This document shows, in pieces, positions 11,576 to 23,447 of a stretch of 64,000 nt of DNA (positions are counted from its first letter, which is position 1; each line of letters opens with the position of its first letter). Source of the stretch: Spongospora subterranea f. sp. subterranea (taxonomy: Eukaryota > Endomyxa: Phytomyxea > Phytomyxea > Plasmodiophorida); assembly GCA_049724395.1 (NCBI GenBank), contig JAUGWO010000148.1:1-64000 (forward strand), in the 5' to 3' direction. Below the pieces are notes generated by a model. The model did not search any database. It was not told the origin of the DNA and saw nothing but the letters and a program-made list of their open reading frames with translations. The translations under genes were made by a program, and so were the position numbers.

Positions 11576-14197
11576 ATGGCTTTGTCTGTCAACATTGATG
11601 ATCTGTTGTTATCTAAATCCCCAATTCAACCACCAGATGTATTGATTCCTATGTTGGGGCCATATATGGCCGGTTCAGATGCGGATAAAGCCCTGCGAAT
11701 CCTGTCCGAATCTGTCACACAGTATCGCCATAATATAAGCCCCGTCATCATTGATAATCTTGTTGTTTTCGTCGGAGCGGTCCTTCGTCCTGGTTTATAT
11801 GTATTACCTGGTCTATCATCTCTTCTAGAGTCGCTCTGCCTTATCACCAAGATTGCCCATCTTCCAACAGGATTGAATATTTTATCATTACAATCGTCAG
11901 AAAAATGCTCTCTTCTCACCGCATTGAGTTCAGCTCTTCCAGATCCTCTCCCAATCTCGTTATTATCCGCCATTCTATCCTTCGTTGAAGGAGAGACCGA
12001 TCCCCAGCCACTTCTCTCCGGGTTGCAATTAATCAGGTCTGGTCTAGCTAATATTCATGAGCCATTATCATCTGATGCTGCCGAATCTGTTGTTGATCAA
12101 TGCTGTATATACTTCCCTATCACGTATGATGGACCAAATGGTGATGTCCTCAGGACGACGCTATTGGATTGTTTAACAGCCAATATATCGATGGCGCCAT
12201 TCTCGGTCCCTTTCTTTCTGGACAAGTTGCACTCTCCGTTAACTCAAGCTCAAAACCAGTCATTAGTGGCTCTTTCTCAGTGTATGAGATGCTTTCGTTT
12301 GGGCACATTCGACGTGCATCTCCCCGAGATCAGCTCGTGTCTTGTTCAGATATGGAATGATCCAGCCTCATCGCCAGCAGTTCTCCAATCATCAATATCT
12401 GCGTTAACTGCCTCAGTGCTGGCTCTCTACCCTAAATTATATAATCCAGCTGAAGGGGAAGACCCATACCATCATCGATTTCTCAAGTATATTATCCAAT
12501 CTATATCCGATGTATTCGAATCAAGTGGCAGATCGCGGCGCGCTCCTATCTATACTTCAGCATTATCTGCACTTTGTTCAACCCCATTATCATATCGCAT
12601 CGCGTATCGGGCGTTATGGCCTCTTTTAAAAAATCATATATGCTCTGTAAACGAAGATCATGATCGGATCGCGTTTATATCGATTGTCGATTCCACATTT
12701 GTGAGCGGCGTCGTTAATGGTGTTGTTTCATCATCGGATGACGTTGAGGATATTGTAGCGACTTTTGTATCCTGTTCAGATCCCTCATTGTCAACCAAAG
12801 TTGTCTCCTCCAGTCTGTCTGTCCTCATCAGAATGATTCCATTCATTTCATCTCGATCCCATATTGATCAGATCACTCAACTCGCTCTATCGATTATCAA
12901 TGCGCCGACTGGCGACGATCTTCCCCGTGCTGCTGCTGGTTCGCCCTCACCCGCATCTCTCTCGTCCATTGCGGTCTCAGCCCTGGTCGCCCTATCGTCC
13001 CTTGATCCCCAGGGGATTGTATCAGCCACCTACCCATGGATTATTCGGCACCATCATCATTTCCAGTCTTTATGTGTTGAAAGCAGCGCATACCTTTCTT
13101 CAATCCTCCCTGATCTTTCAACCCGTATATTTGATAACGATTATCCCCTATTGAGCGCCACACTAACCTCAATCTTCAACCAATGCCCTAGCGAGATCAT
13201 CCCTGACGCTATTCGCCTAATCGCTCCAAAGCTCACAACCCCAGAAAACGTTCATCTGTTCCAGGCAATGTATCGCCGTGCGTCACCAGAAGACCAGGTC
13301 CTGCTCAGCGCTGATCACCTATCTTCTCAGGACTATCTATGCAATATCTACAGTATCTCGTGCATCTTGAGCAGGAACAGGTCCACCCCATTACATAATC
13401 AGGACCGGATATTGCATGATGTTTATGATCACGCCATTGGTAATGAATCATCGAATTCAGCGAAGATTGTTGCCGATATCCTCAATAAGGCTAATGATCA
13501 AAACCTATCATCATTCGTGTCATCAAGTCTATATAGCAATCTTGATCTATCGTCCCCAAATCACTCGTTGTTATGCCTATGGATCTGCCAAGCATTGTCC
13601 TGCCGTGGCGATAATAATGGGTTTATAATGGCTCGAGGTCTTTGCCGCTTTTCTTGCCATCATCCCAATTTGCATATTCTGCTTGATCTAGACCCGGACC
13701 ATCATATCGGATGGCGTATCGTCCCTTTATATCAACAGCGAATGTCCCATACTATCTTATCAGAGATGAGCGTTGTGTCTGACTATGGTCTAACCCTATA
13801 CGATTGTCTGCCTTCACTATTGACCAAAGCGCCAGCTCAAGTCATCATTGACTTTGCCGACACCTTATTACCGATTCTTATCAAATCGTTATCGTCTTCA
13901 TCATCGTCATCGTCTGCGTTATCGTCGTTATATATCATGATCGTCTCAAACCCCTCATCGATTTCTCCTTATCTATCCGAGATAATCCCGTCCATGATCG
14001 CCCTAACATCACCTTCATATCCCTCCCCAACCCGTTTCCAGGCTCTTCAATCGCTCTCCATTATCATTCATCACGTACCCCATTCGTCCATATTCCCTTA
14101 CAGACCTTCAATATCCATATCCCTAACTCGTGCGCTAGATGACCCCAAAAGGGTCTGTCGGAATCAGGCCAGACAATGCATCATGGCATTATCCTAA
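11576..14197 (+). CDS. MMS19: MMS19-like cytosolic iron-sulfur assembly protein
   Basis: MMS19 is the HEAT-repeat scaffold of the cytosolic Fe-S targeting complex (with CIA1 and CIA2), which delivers clusters to DNA polymerases, helicases such as XPD, and other nuclear enzymes. This single 873-codon exon is alpha-helical throughout. It opens with the family's N-terminal pattern (DVLIPMLGPYMAGSDADKAL at residues 22-41). It has the hallmark segment YFPITYDGPNGDVLR near residue 180 followed by FFLDKLHSP. It ends with a HEAT repeat LTRALDDPKRVCRNQAR, matching the conserved MMS19 C-terminal domain. A poly-serine run near residue 775 is an odd local insertion. The length is slightly short of the usual 1000 or so. 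The absence of introns is unusual in this window. Confidence 0.88.
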   Translation: MALSVNIDDLLLSKSPIQPPDVLIPMLGPYMAGSDADKALRILSESVTQYRHNISPVIIDNLVVFVGAVLRPGLYVLPGLSSLLESLCLITKIAHLPTGLNILSLQSSEKCSLLTALSSALPDPLPISLLSAILSFVEGETDPQPLLSGLQLIRSGLANIHEPLSSDAAESVVDQCCIYFPITYDGPNGDVLRTTLLDCLTANISMAPFSVPFFLDKLHSPLTQAQNQSLVALSQCMRCFRLGTFDVHLPEISSCLVQIWNDPASSPAVLQSSISALTASVLALYPKLYNPAEGEDPYHHRFLKYIIQSISDVFESSGRSRRAPIYTSALSALCSTPLSYRIAYRALWPLLKNHICSVNEDHDRIAFISIVDSTFVSGVVNGVVSSSDDVEDIVATFVSCSDPSLSTKVVSSSLSVLIRMIPFISSRSHIDQITQLALSIINAPTGDDLPRAAAGSPSPASLSSIAVSALVALSSLDPQGIVSATYPWIIRHHHHFQSLCVESSAYLSSILPDLSTRIFDNDYPLLSATLTSIFNQCPSEIIPDAIRLIAPKLTTPENVHLFQAMYRRASPEDQVLLSADHLSSQDYLCNIYSISCILSRNRSTPLHNQDRILHDVYDHAIGNESSNSAKIVADILNKANDQNLSSFVSSSLYSNLDLSSPNHSLLCLWICQALSCRGDNNGFIMARGLCRFSCHHPNLHILLDLDPDHHIGWRIVPLYQQRMSHTILSEMSVVSDYGLTLYDCLPSLLTKAPAQVIIDFADTLLPILIKSLSSSSSSSSALSSLYIMIVSNPSSISPYLSEIIPSMIALTSPSYPSPTRFQALQSLSIIIHHVPHSSIFPYRPSISISLTRALDDPKRVCRNQARQCIMALS

Positions 14198-14456
14198 TCG
14201 TATATCCTCAACCACGATCCCGTACACACAATCTTAATTAACTAGTATATCAAACCCTGGAGATATCACACAATTGTATTCATAAATCGATCGTAGACCT
14301 TATCCGTACTTGATGCAACTCTTGATCGTTCATTTACTCTAATTGTGTTGCCCGGTTATTACCCATCCAAGGCCGTGCCCCAATACCCATTTCTTGCTCT
14401 TCCTGGCCACTCACGGCCGGTCTTGCCACCTCTCACTCCCATCACAACCGATCGTT

Positions 14457-15215
14457 ATGAACAGCACGTTTTACTCGTACAATGGTCAAGCTAATCCCAC
14501 ATCTGATGACGAACGATCGTCGGTATTCGCTGGGCTATCGTCGGCTGGGGATCTGGACAGCTTCCTATCATGGGATTTCGAGAACGAGCCATCGTCGTCT
14601 GGCGCATACGATCCTTATGGAGCGTCTCCCTTGTCGTCGGCTCATGCCGGTTCGTGGGCCGAGTCGGATGGCGTTGACGGTGGAGGAGCGAGGGTGAGGA
14701 ATATCGGGTTGGAGTCGGGTGCTGGGCAACGCCACGAGTGCCCGACCTGTCAGCGCATGATCAATATCGCCATGCCAGGGGAGAGCATGCACGGGCACAT
14801 CGCGTCCTGCTTCCTGGAGCGGAACAAGCACCATTGGCGGAGCGAGGGCCACGACCAGGAACAGGAGCTGGGCGAGAAAGACCTGAGCCATATTCAGGAG
14901 ACGATATCCCATCTGGATCTGACCACCAGGCTCAAGATGATGGAGTCGCTGTATCGCCTGAGCAAATCTCAGGAACTGGTCAAACCCGATCACGGTCAGG
15001 GCCTTGGGCGCCATCATCACGACGGCTACAATAATGCCAATATAGATGGACATGGACATCGTGACCATAATCGCCAATACGACATCAACGACCCGATATT
15101 GACCTTGATCTATGCCAATAAGGGACCGCTCGCCCATTCACATCTCGTCGACAATCTGGGGACATCGACACCGACGACGGGACGACGGAATGGGGAATTG
15201 CCTCACACGACGTGA
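14457..15215 (+). CDS. UBZ-like zinc-finger protein with a YRL helix motif
   Basis: A 252-codon single exon. The start chosen is MNSTFYSYNGQ at 14457; the same frame is open further upstream. The N-terminal 90 residues are acidic and Ser/Gly-rich, probably disordered. A CPTC...HIASC element at residues 97-120 has the spacing of a Rad18-type UBZ zinc finger (C-x2-C ... H-x3-C). It is followed by an acidic helix and then LTTRLKMMESLYRLSKSQE, which resembles the DxxTRxxxRDxLYRLAxS helix of plant LNK transcriptional cofactors and related proteins. The C terminus is His/Asn/Gly-rich. I do not recognise an orthologue. Ubiquitin binding or a transcription-cofactor role are guesses from the two motifs. 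Confidence 0.6.
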   Translation: MNSTFYSYNGQANPTSDDERSSVFAGLSSAGDLDSFLSWDFENEPSSSGAYDPYGASPLSSAHAGSWAESDGVDGGGARVRNIGLESGAGQRHECPTCQRMINIAMPGESMHGHIASCFLERNKHHWRSEGHDQEQELGEKDLSHIQETISHLDLTTRLKMMESLYRLSKSQELVKPDHGQGLGRHHHDGYNNANIDGHGHRDHNRQYDINDPILTLIYANKGPLAHSHLVDNLGTSTPTTGRRNGELPHTT

Positions 15216-15314
15216 TCATGATCATCTTCTAGCTGTGATCTCGTTATCATCAACAATAAAACCACACATGATCATTACCGATTAGGGGAATCTATATATT
15301 ATAGGAGATGGGGT

Positions 15315-18300
15315 TTATTGTATAAGAGATGGCCATAACCCGACTAGGGATGGCCTGGCAGATTTCTGAACCAGCGCCTGGGTCTCGGGTAATAGGAAAT
15401 TGGGATCTTTAACCCATCGCTCCTTTAACTTGGCCAGACAGGATATAGAGGGGGTTAGACGTCTGAGGAAGGACAATACTGGGATGGATAAGGCCTCGGG
15501 TTGGGTCATCGCTGATGGACGACACGATAGCAATGGCCTGATCGCCGACCAGGATGGGAGCACATCCCCTTGGAGAAGGAGGCGGGCGAACCAGCGATGG
15601 TTGTGGGAAGGGAGTGTGGCGACCTGGGCAATATGAGGAAGAGGCCATGAAAGGGGACCGTATGAACACGAGAACCAGGAGGAGATGGCGTCATCGGAGC
15701 GGGAATAGACAGGGAGAGGGGAAGCAAGCGGCTTGGGCGATAGGCGACAGAGATGGGGACAGATACGGTAGAGATGGGATGGGCGAATAGCGGTGATGGC
15801 GTTGATCATGACCTTAGATGGGGTGTGGATTATATCGTGATAGACGAGGATCTCGGGGTGATGATGGCGGGGGAACAAGGCCGATTGGGGATGGATATAG
15901 ACGGGCTGGTCGGTATGGAGACACTGATATGCGGTTGGGATATCGGGATGGCGCCGGGCAACTTGATCACAGAGACCGGAACAGATCAACTGGCAGAGGG
16001 CGGATCGCTGCTCTAACGACGGAGGAGGAACCAATGGGCAATATTCCTGATCAGGGGCGATACGGCTGTGGAGTTGGCGGCGAAGGCGTCCCACCTCATA
16101 CATCGCACGAGGGCGTATACAGTTATCGTGACAGAACTGGGATTGATCATGGGCGTATTCGTAGGCCAATACAATCGCCATCAGGCCTAATATATCTGAT
16201 ACAGGATCAGCCCATCGTTGACGAGCTGCCCTAAGTGATGGAGACGCCTTCTTAGCCTGTTCACCGCCCTCCCGCTCATCATCATTATCATGATCATCAT
16301 CCTGTTCGGGGTCAGGGTGATCATGCCCGATATAGAGCTGACCAACGGTCAACAGCGCCACAATGCTGATCATATAGGGCTGGCAGCCATACTGGCCCGA
16401 TAGCGCCATCATCCTGGAGTACCTGGGCGATAACGGCAGCCGGGACATGTGCTGGCCGATACGTGTGATGGACTGGGGCGGCGCCATATTCAGGGCGCCG
16501 ATCCGGGTCAGGAGCTGCAACGACGAGGAGATGGCGTCCGGCGAGGGCGGACTAGGGAACGGGAACTGGCTGATCGACTCGATCCCCATCGCCTTCAACG
16601 TGAGAACGGTCCCCTCAATCGGGCTATTGTATATCTCAGCCAGGCCATGATCGGGGAACTGCTGATCGTAAACGGCTGTACTGTATAGGCGATAGGTGTG
16701 GCCCGGGCCGGTACGCCCGGCACGCCCGGAACGCTGATCGGCTGAGGCTTTGGATATCCAGCTGACCTTCAATGACGAGATTCCGGTTTTGTGATCATAA
16801 ACCTTGACCTTCTCACGACCGGTATCGACCACGTATTTGATATTGGGGATCGTCAACGAGGTCTCAGCGACGTTGGTTGATATGACGATGAGGCGATGGT
16901 CGTCGGACGGCAATGGTGCCAGAACCCTAACCTGATCCTCTGGGGAGAGCAGGGCGTGCAATGGCAGGATATGACATGGGCGACAAGGGCCATCGGGTAC
17001 AGGGATTGGGACCCCATCAGCGTCGTGATCGACATCGCTCATATCGCTATCAACACCCTCCTCCTCCTCATCATCGTCATCATCTCCATCATGTCGCCGG
17101 TCCTCCATCCGATCCGCGTCGCGATCGATCTGATCATATCCTGAACCCCATTCACTATCATGATCGTTCTCCAACGGCAGATTAGTGATATCCCTTTCCG
17201 TCTTATCGTTGAACCGTTTCCTTAAAACCCTCACCACATAATTGATATCTTGTTTACCGGTGACAAACACCAGAATCCCACCTTGAGGTAATCGCCGATG
17301 TATTCTCGACACCTTCTCGATCGCGTCTTTCAGATAATCATTGCTGGTTCTCCGACTAAACCGGACCGTGACTGGATATTGACGAGCGGCGATATTGATA
17401 ATTGGGGGTGGTCCCGAAGGGAATAATTGCACATTCTCAGCAAAATCTTGAACCCGAAGAGTGGCCGACATGATGATCAGTTTAAGGGGCGATTCTGGCA
17501 TTGATTCATTCCTCAACGGTATGATACGCGATAATAAACCGATCAGCACATCCGTATTCAGATTCCGTTCATGCGCTTCATCAAGAACGATCACAGAATA
17601 TTGACTGAGAAGGAAATCGGATTGAATCTCCCGTAATAAAATACCTAGATCGATGATGAGGTTAGAAAAACCGGTTGGACAAGATTGGCGAATTCAGATT
17701 ACCATCGGTCATGAACTTGATAGCCGTATTGGAATTGCAGCGCGACTCAAACCTGATCTGATGGCCAACCCTATGCCCATCATTACCCATCTCATTGGCG
17801 ACACGAGACGCCATGGCGATCGCCGCGATTCGCCTCGGCTGAGTGATACCGATCATACCAGAACGCCCTGGCAATGACCCATAACCTCCCTCGTATAGAA
17901 ACTGAGGGATCTGGGTGGTCTTCCCAGATCCGGTGGCGCCACAGATGATGATGGCGCTGTGATCGTGGACCGACTCCATGATGGTCTGCTCCTCCATGAA
18001 GACGGGCAATTGGGAGCGGCTGGATTGGATTGGGGCGGGGCGGGTGACGGCGACATATTGGGGAAGAGATGAAACCGGGGCGACCGGGGTTTCAGACACA
18101 CAATCGGCGACGATTGGAACGGGACCGGATGACGGAACTGGGCAATGATCGGACGAGGGAATATCAGGTGGTGGAGGAGGTAATAACCGCTCGTTCTCCA
18201 CGAAGGTGATATTATCCAATGATGGCGCCGTGTTGATAATCTCACAGGATCTGTTGGTATTGTTCTCCTTCGTGGTATCCAACAGCACCACCCGTCGTCG

Positions 18301-18861
18301 TTTCGGCCGGTTCCCAATATGAACCACCGGTATATCCGCTGGATTGATCGCAATGGGAACCTGTTTTGATGGTAATCCCGCACCAGATTTCCCATTCTCC
18401 ACTGATATTGTTTCCGTGACCAATGGCGCTACACCAGACCTCCTCTCATCAATATCTGCATAATCGTCTTCTGATGAACAATCACTGTTTGGCTGATTGG
18501 ACGTATCTATCGATTTAGTAATCTTATCGGTTCCCAATCCAGCCTTATTCATCAATAAGGTCCGCCTTGCAGTTCCCCGTTTTGTGTCTTTGTTTTGCCC
18601 TAATCTCCCCGATGATCGCAATAGATCGATATCTGATTTTGATAGCGCGTTGACCTTCATGGACTGTAGAATACTGCCTCTAATCAGCTTCGCAGCTCTG
18701 GTCTTTTCGATTCGGTTCAGTTTCTTCTGGGCGTTGGTTGATAAAGGGGCAGGTACTGAACGTTTCAACTGCGATTGCGATGATTTAACGCGTTTACTGG
18801 ATAATATAGAGATATTATCCCCTAATTCAGCACGAAGTTCATCACTTATCAGTGATTCCAT
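15315..18861 (-). CDS. DHX37: DEAH-box RNA helicase, DHX37/Dhr1 type
   Basis: Predicted ATP-dependent RNA helicase of the small-subunit processome; the Dhr1/DHX37 family displaces U3 snoRNA from pre-18S rRNA. Two exons (18861-17703 and 17644-15315) are separated by a 58-nt intron whose removal restores FMTDGILLREI, giving 1162 residues. The first 290 residues are basic and Ser-rich. Motif I GATGSGKTTQIPQ is at about residue 305, then TQPRRIAA (Ia), DEAH (II) at about 405, SATLRV (III), and NVAETSLTIPNIKYVVD with QRSGRAGRTGPGHTYRLY (V and VI). An Asp/Glu-rich insertion between the RecA domains and the HA2/OB C-terminal region fit DHX37. It is convergent with the upstream zinc-finger gene, about 100 bp from its stop. 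Confidence 0.93.
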
Positions 18862-19017
18862 TTACAGGACAAAAACAATAAATTGGAAATTGAATCAATC
18901 GAGAAAGCTGTACTCGTCTGCATGTCTGGAAAGCCGGATAAACTCCGTGACGCAGTCCGGACTCAACCTTGATATTCAAAATTAAATGATGGTATTTTTA
19001 TATAATAATTGGCCATC

Positions 19018-21866
19018 TCATGCCAGATAATGGTAGGTTCTTCGATCATCTTTGTCTCGCTCTAGATACTCTCTTTCTATCAACGCCTCAATTCTTCTTT
19101 TAATCAGAGACGGTTCGGCTTTGAACTTTGTTTGTAGTTGTTTGTGAACCTCTGCAATCAATAAACTATGCTCAATTGTCCGACGAGCCTACGAGAAGGT
19201 GAGTTGGAAAAATCCCAGATATAAGGGGAACCAACATATATTAACCTTAAGAATACGGACAATGCTGGCATCGACGCGATTCTTACGCGCTTCAGCAACT
19301 GCTTCGGGAATGTCGGCTGACGACTGGTTCTCCCCGTTCTGAGATTCACTAGTATTCGCTTGCAACAGAGGAATACGAACGCGATATAAACAAGAAGTGT
19401 AGTTCATGTTGAATGAAAACACATGGTCGGAACCGATTACTTTGGTGTTTGGCGACTTTAACAAAACACGTACCTGAAAAACGATATGACAGAGTAACAG
19501 TGATGAACAAAAAACTAGATTACTTTGGGGTGTGCAAGAGAGAGCAAATGCCGTTGTAAATCAGCGGATGGAATGCATGTCAGGCTCTGGATTTCGGCGT
19601 ACGTTAACGAATCCGTATCGTTGAAAAGCATCAAAATACACATTTGATACGTGTGGACAATTAGTTCTTTCCGCGTAGTGCGAAAGCATACGTTCAACTC
19701 AGCAATGCCAAGTGATGTTTGCCAGGCAATTTTATGGCCAGAGTGTTTTGATTTATAGTATGCTCCGAACAAGGTGCACGACGCCTCGACGCAAGCTGGT
19801 AACTTACATTCTGGAGTCTCGGAAAATGGCCAGAATCCCTAACCGACAAATGAATCAGATTGGACACTCGGGGAGGCCAAAAGTCATACCGAGGTCAACA
19901 CATTGACAAAAATCTGTTTGTTGGCCCAAGTGGCTGCTGGCCAGGCTTGATATCCTTCATTAACTTCATGTGAAAGTTCAATATTCTTAAACATGCCTTC
20001 CAGTTTAGAAGTGAATTGATGACCACATTCGGCTTTCAACCTAAGATTGGGCCAAGACTGGTTGAGGACAAAGAAACAACAGAGCAGAACAAGTTTACTT
20101 GGCAATTATCGTTTTTTCAACGTCATTGGAAATATGAGTATTGGTAAGAAGGCGATGAGCGAGGTGAAGTTTGTAAAATTCCTCAAAAACGTCTTTATCG
20201 GTTATATATCTAACGAAATTACGTAAGGACAAACAAAGGGCGAACCAGGAATATACCGGAAAATGGTCACAACTTCTTCCAATTTGCATTCGACTTCATC
20301 TTCGCTCATCCATCGAAGTCCTTTTTTCAGCATACCGTCGATGTACAGGGCAAGATATTGGGCGGCACGGGAATCTGACAGCAAGAAATATTCAAAATAA
20401 ACCTTAAATGAAAACACCGCCCAGCCACACTTAAATTGATAAAATGCTCGAACGCATCTTTGAGACATTTGGCAAACGTTCGGTCGTCATCGAAAGCATT
20501 TTGGACAATTGTGAAAAATTTGGAACGCAAGTCCAGACAAGATTGCACAAACTTATGGGGGTCCTATATTACAAACAGTCAGGACCTTTGAAATTAATCA
20601 TGTGGAATTGAATGCTGACCTTTTTATTGTCCTGATCGTGAACCGCTTGAACCCCGGCATTACGCACAACAACTTTCATACAATCAGATATAAAACCTAA
20701 AGCAGAGGGTACTCTTTTGAATAAGGAATACATCCGCCTTAAATCTAGATACCATTGAATTTCTCACATCAGTGCTTTGCCGTCAACATACCTGCGATTT
20801 GATACTGCTCGAACATGTTTTGACAGCCCGTGTTGGGATTTTCTGCAAGGGTTTGGGCGCATTGGGAAATTAGTTCCTCGTGACAAACGATCAAAAGACG
20901 TGACTTTGTATCACAATGAAGGTAGTGATCAGCACGCGAGCGTCTTCCTGTCAACAAATGAGCGACGCCATGCTGAGCTAACGACAAAGGCGAACCTCTA
21001 TGAGACGTTGTTCAATTTTTTTCAGATAATCCGGGACAGTGTTTTGTGAAATAAATTCAGCCGACTCTTTTTTGTAAAACTGACGGGTCTCCTCTAGAAG
21101 AAAAATCATGCAAATATCGTACAGGAATACGAAGGACCGTACCAAGAAAAACAGTCTCGAACAGTTGCTCATAAAGGTTCAGATATTCAGGAGGGCAATT
21201 CCCGCATTCGACAAGCATGGACAAACAATGCTTAATTAAATCCTGGTCTATCGTTTCCGAATGTCTTTCACATTCGATGCTTCTCAATAGAATGGACTGG
21301 AGTCTGTCTTTGCATGCTGGCCGCATGATGATCGTTTTCCGAAAAAGATTAACCCCCATATGGAAGATCTGCAGCCTCCCTTCCCTTTCGCAAAACGTTT
21401 TGTCCATATACATGAGGACATCGCGAATCATGGTCATGGTCTGTTTAAACGTTAAGAAACAATTTACGATATGCAGAGGGGCCGAGTAAGTCGTACAAGC
21501 TTGTGCTTATCCCATTTGCTGACTAGTATTCGGACAAGCTGGTCGTCCGAAGCAGGGTCAATATCGGATTCTGCAATTACATCTAACCAGAAATGATTAG
21601 CTTCCGGAACGAAACTTTGACTAAATCGTACCAAGTTTCTCTTGGATGGTCTGCACGACTCCGTCGTGTAGAAGTGAGCCATGCTTATGCAAAACAAGAG
21701 TATAAGCATTGCGATATAATTCCTCATATCGCAAACTCGACGCATTCCCTTCCTGGATTTGATTGATTCCTTTGCGAAGCCCGGTCCACACGTTCTGGGC
21801 CTGTTCTAAGGGCATGTCGCTATTCGTGAAAACAAAGGCATTGCCCTGTGATCCCGTCGCGGCCAT
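19018..21866 (-). CDS. CUL3: Cullin-3-like ubiquitin ligase scaffold
   Basis: Cullins hold a substrate adaptor at the N terminus and RBX1/E2 at the C terminus; CUL3 uses BTB-domain adaptors. The N terminus (MAATGSQGNAFV) leads into SLRYEELYRNAYTLVLHKHG, the CUL3-type first repeat. Splicing at 21441-21496 gives WDKHKLTMTMIRDVLMYMD, and a further splice gives FLEETRQFYKKES. The cullin signature DVFEEFYKLHLAHRLL lies near 20180. Next to the last intron is the neddylation site context VDASIVRILK, followed by IEALIEREYLERD and the canonical YHYLA end. Roughly ten short introns interrupt the gene. Exon edges between 19250 and 21000 are approximate, and the junction near 20990 is awkward (splice choice or a 1-base indel). 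Start and stop are well supported. Confidence 0.92.
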
Positions 21867-22865
21867 CCTAGAGCTAATGAATCACAGACCATAAAGATAT
21901 GTGGAGCCGTTTAACAGCAGTTACGATGAGCGTTATTAACTTTACCAGTGATTCAACAAACAATTCAGCGCACCTAAGTGTTCGTTCATTGCGCATATTT
22001 CACAATCAACGCAGACAGTGCTATGTACTATATATACTGTATGCTCTTCTGACTCTGTTCTGTCCATCTTCGACGGAGGCCAATGCGCTCTGGCCATTTC
22101 CCATTTCAAAGTAAAAATCAAACAAACAAACCATAGGCGAAATTTGTCAAATGCAGTCGTTATCAGCATCAAGTGATTTTATATATGGGTTTTCAATAAT
22201 CTGAACAATCGATGGGAAAATATTTTTTTTAGAGGTTAGTCGCCATAAAGCATTAGCGTAGTAGATTGACACTGAAATGACTTCCCTTTGCAAGAATGAA
22301 GGTAGTCCGTTGTTCAAATAAAGAGTACCGAATTTGTTGCCACAGGTGTATACTTACGTAAACACTTAGCGAACTCGGTCAAGGCAGTTCAATAATCGGC
22401 CTGGAACACTCGGTATCCAGCGAAAAATATTCCTTATTGTGCAGTGATAGAAGGTGCCATGAAATCTACATATCGTCTTCCCAAAGCGAATAACAAGATC
22501 GAGAACATTCCGATTGGGTCTAGAACTCAAGCTGAGAATATATACGGAGTTGTGCCCGGTTGCAGATTGGAATGCGATATCTGAGCCGCGATCAGCACCA
22601 GCCATTTAATCGATTAAAGCCCATCTGTGAGTTGGTTGCTTGTTGGCCTCTACGCTTAAGCCCACAGCGCCTAGCCCGCCAGTTGACTCACTCTGCCCGA
22701 CGGTCGGTCTGTGTGACTCACTCGCCCATTCCCCGTATTGCGTCAACCACCAATCGCTGCTGGGGAATCGAACTGCCACATTGAATAACGACCTGCCTAT
22801 AGTATACGACCCTAGCGATCGCCACTAGGTACGCCAACCAAATCTATTCCCCTGCACTCGTATAA
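21867..22865. other. Intergenic region between CUL3 and the A20/AN1 gene
   Basis: About 1 kb between divergent genes. I see no coding or RNA gene. It must contain the promoters of both neighbours. A CCCG/CCAG-rich stretch at 22640-22780 has short open frames but no motif. Confidence 0.55.
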
Positions 22866-23315
22866 ATGGCGGACCATCATAACGGCATCGCCGCCACACC
22901 AACTTTATGTCGTAATTCCTGTGGTTTCTTTGGCCGATCCGATCAAAGAGACCTTTGTTCGAAGTGTTTTGGTGACCTTCTCAAGGCCGAAGCAAATCAA
23001 ACGATAGCTTTACCCCCTACAGCAACAGAGACGGTGGCAAGAGTGGAGCCGCTAAGGGACGTCGCTGTACCTCTGTCTTCGGTTGAAGCCACTGTCCAAG
23101 CTAATGTCGTCAAGCGAGATCGTCATCGATGTGGTGTTTGCCGGAAAAAGCTACGTTTAGCCCAGCAATTTGAATGCATGTGCCAAGACACGTTTTGTGG
23201 AGAACATCGATACGCCGACGCCCACGATTGCAGCTTCGATTATGTCAAACGCAATCAAGACCGGCTTCGAAAGGATAATCCAGAAGTAATTGCATCGAAA
23301 TTAAGCAAAATTTGA
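22866..23315 (+). CDS. A20/AN1 zinc-finger protein (ZFAND5/6, plant SAP type)
   Basis: A 149-residue single exon with the two fingers of the family in the usual order. An A20 finger at residues 15-39 (LCRNSCGFFG...LCSKCF) binds ubiquitin. An AN1 finger at residues 89-126 (CGVCRKKLRL...CMCQDTFCGEHRY..HDCSFDY) has all cysteines and histidines present. The linker is Ala/Thr/Val-rich. The length matches ZFAND5/6 and stress-associated proteins (150-220 aa). These proteins link ubiquitinated substrates to the proteasome or stress responses. The start is the first methionine, just before the A20 finger. It is convergent with the ArfGAP gene. Confidence 0.93.
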   Translation: MADHHNGIAATPTLCRNSCGFFGRSDQRDLCSKCFGDLLKAEANQTIALPPTATETVARVEPLRDVAVPLSSVEATVQANVVKRDRHRCGVCRKKLRLAQQFECMCQDTFCGEHRYADAHDCSFDYVKRNQDRLRKDNPEVIASKLSKI

Positions 23316-23447
23316 AGGCGGCAACCTCTACCAGTCAAAGAAGCCAAAAGTATGGAGCGTGCAAACGTTTTTCAGCGCATTCGCTTCGTTATCAACTATT
23401 AAACGCTTCTATCTGGTTGAAATAGACTGTTTCCTATTAAATCAGTT

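Noticed and set aside
14568-15137. 189-codon minus-strand frame
   Set aside because: Antisense to the UBZ-like gene, which has a better protein (zinc finger, helix motif) and codon pattern.
22700-22770. tRNA-like GAATCGAACTGCC segment (minus-strand B-box)
   Set aside because: No matching A box or cloverleaf stems at the right distance.
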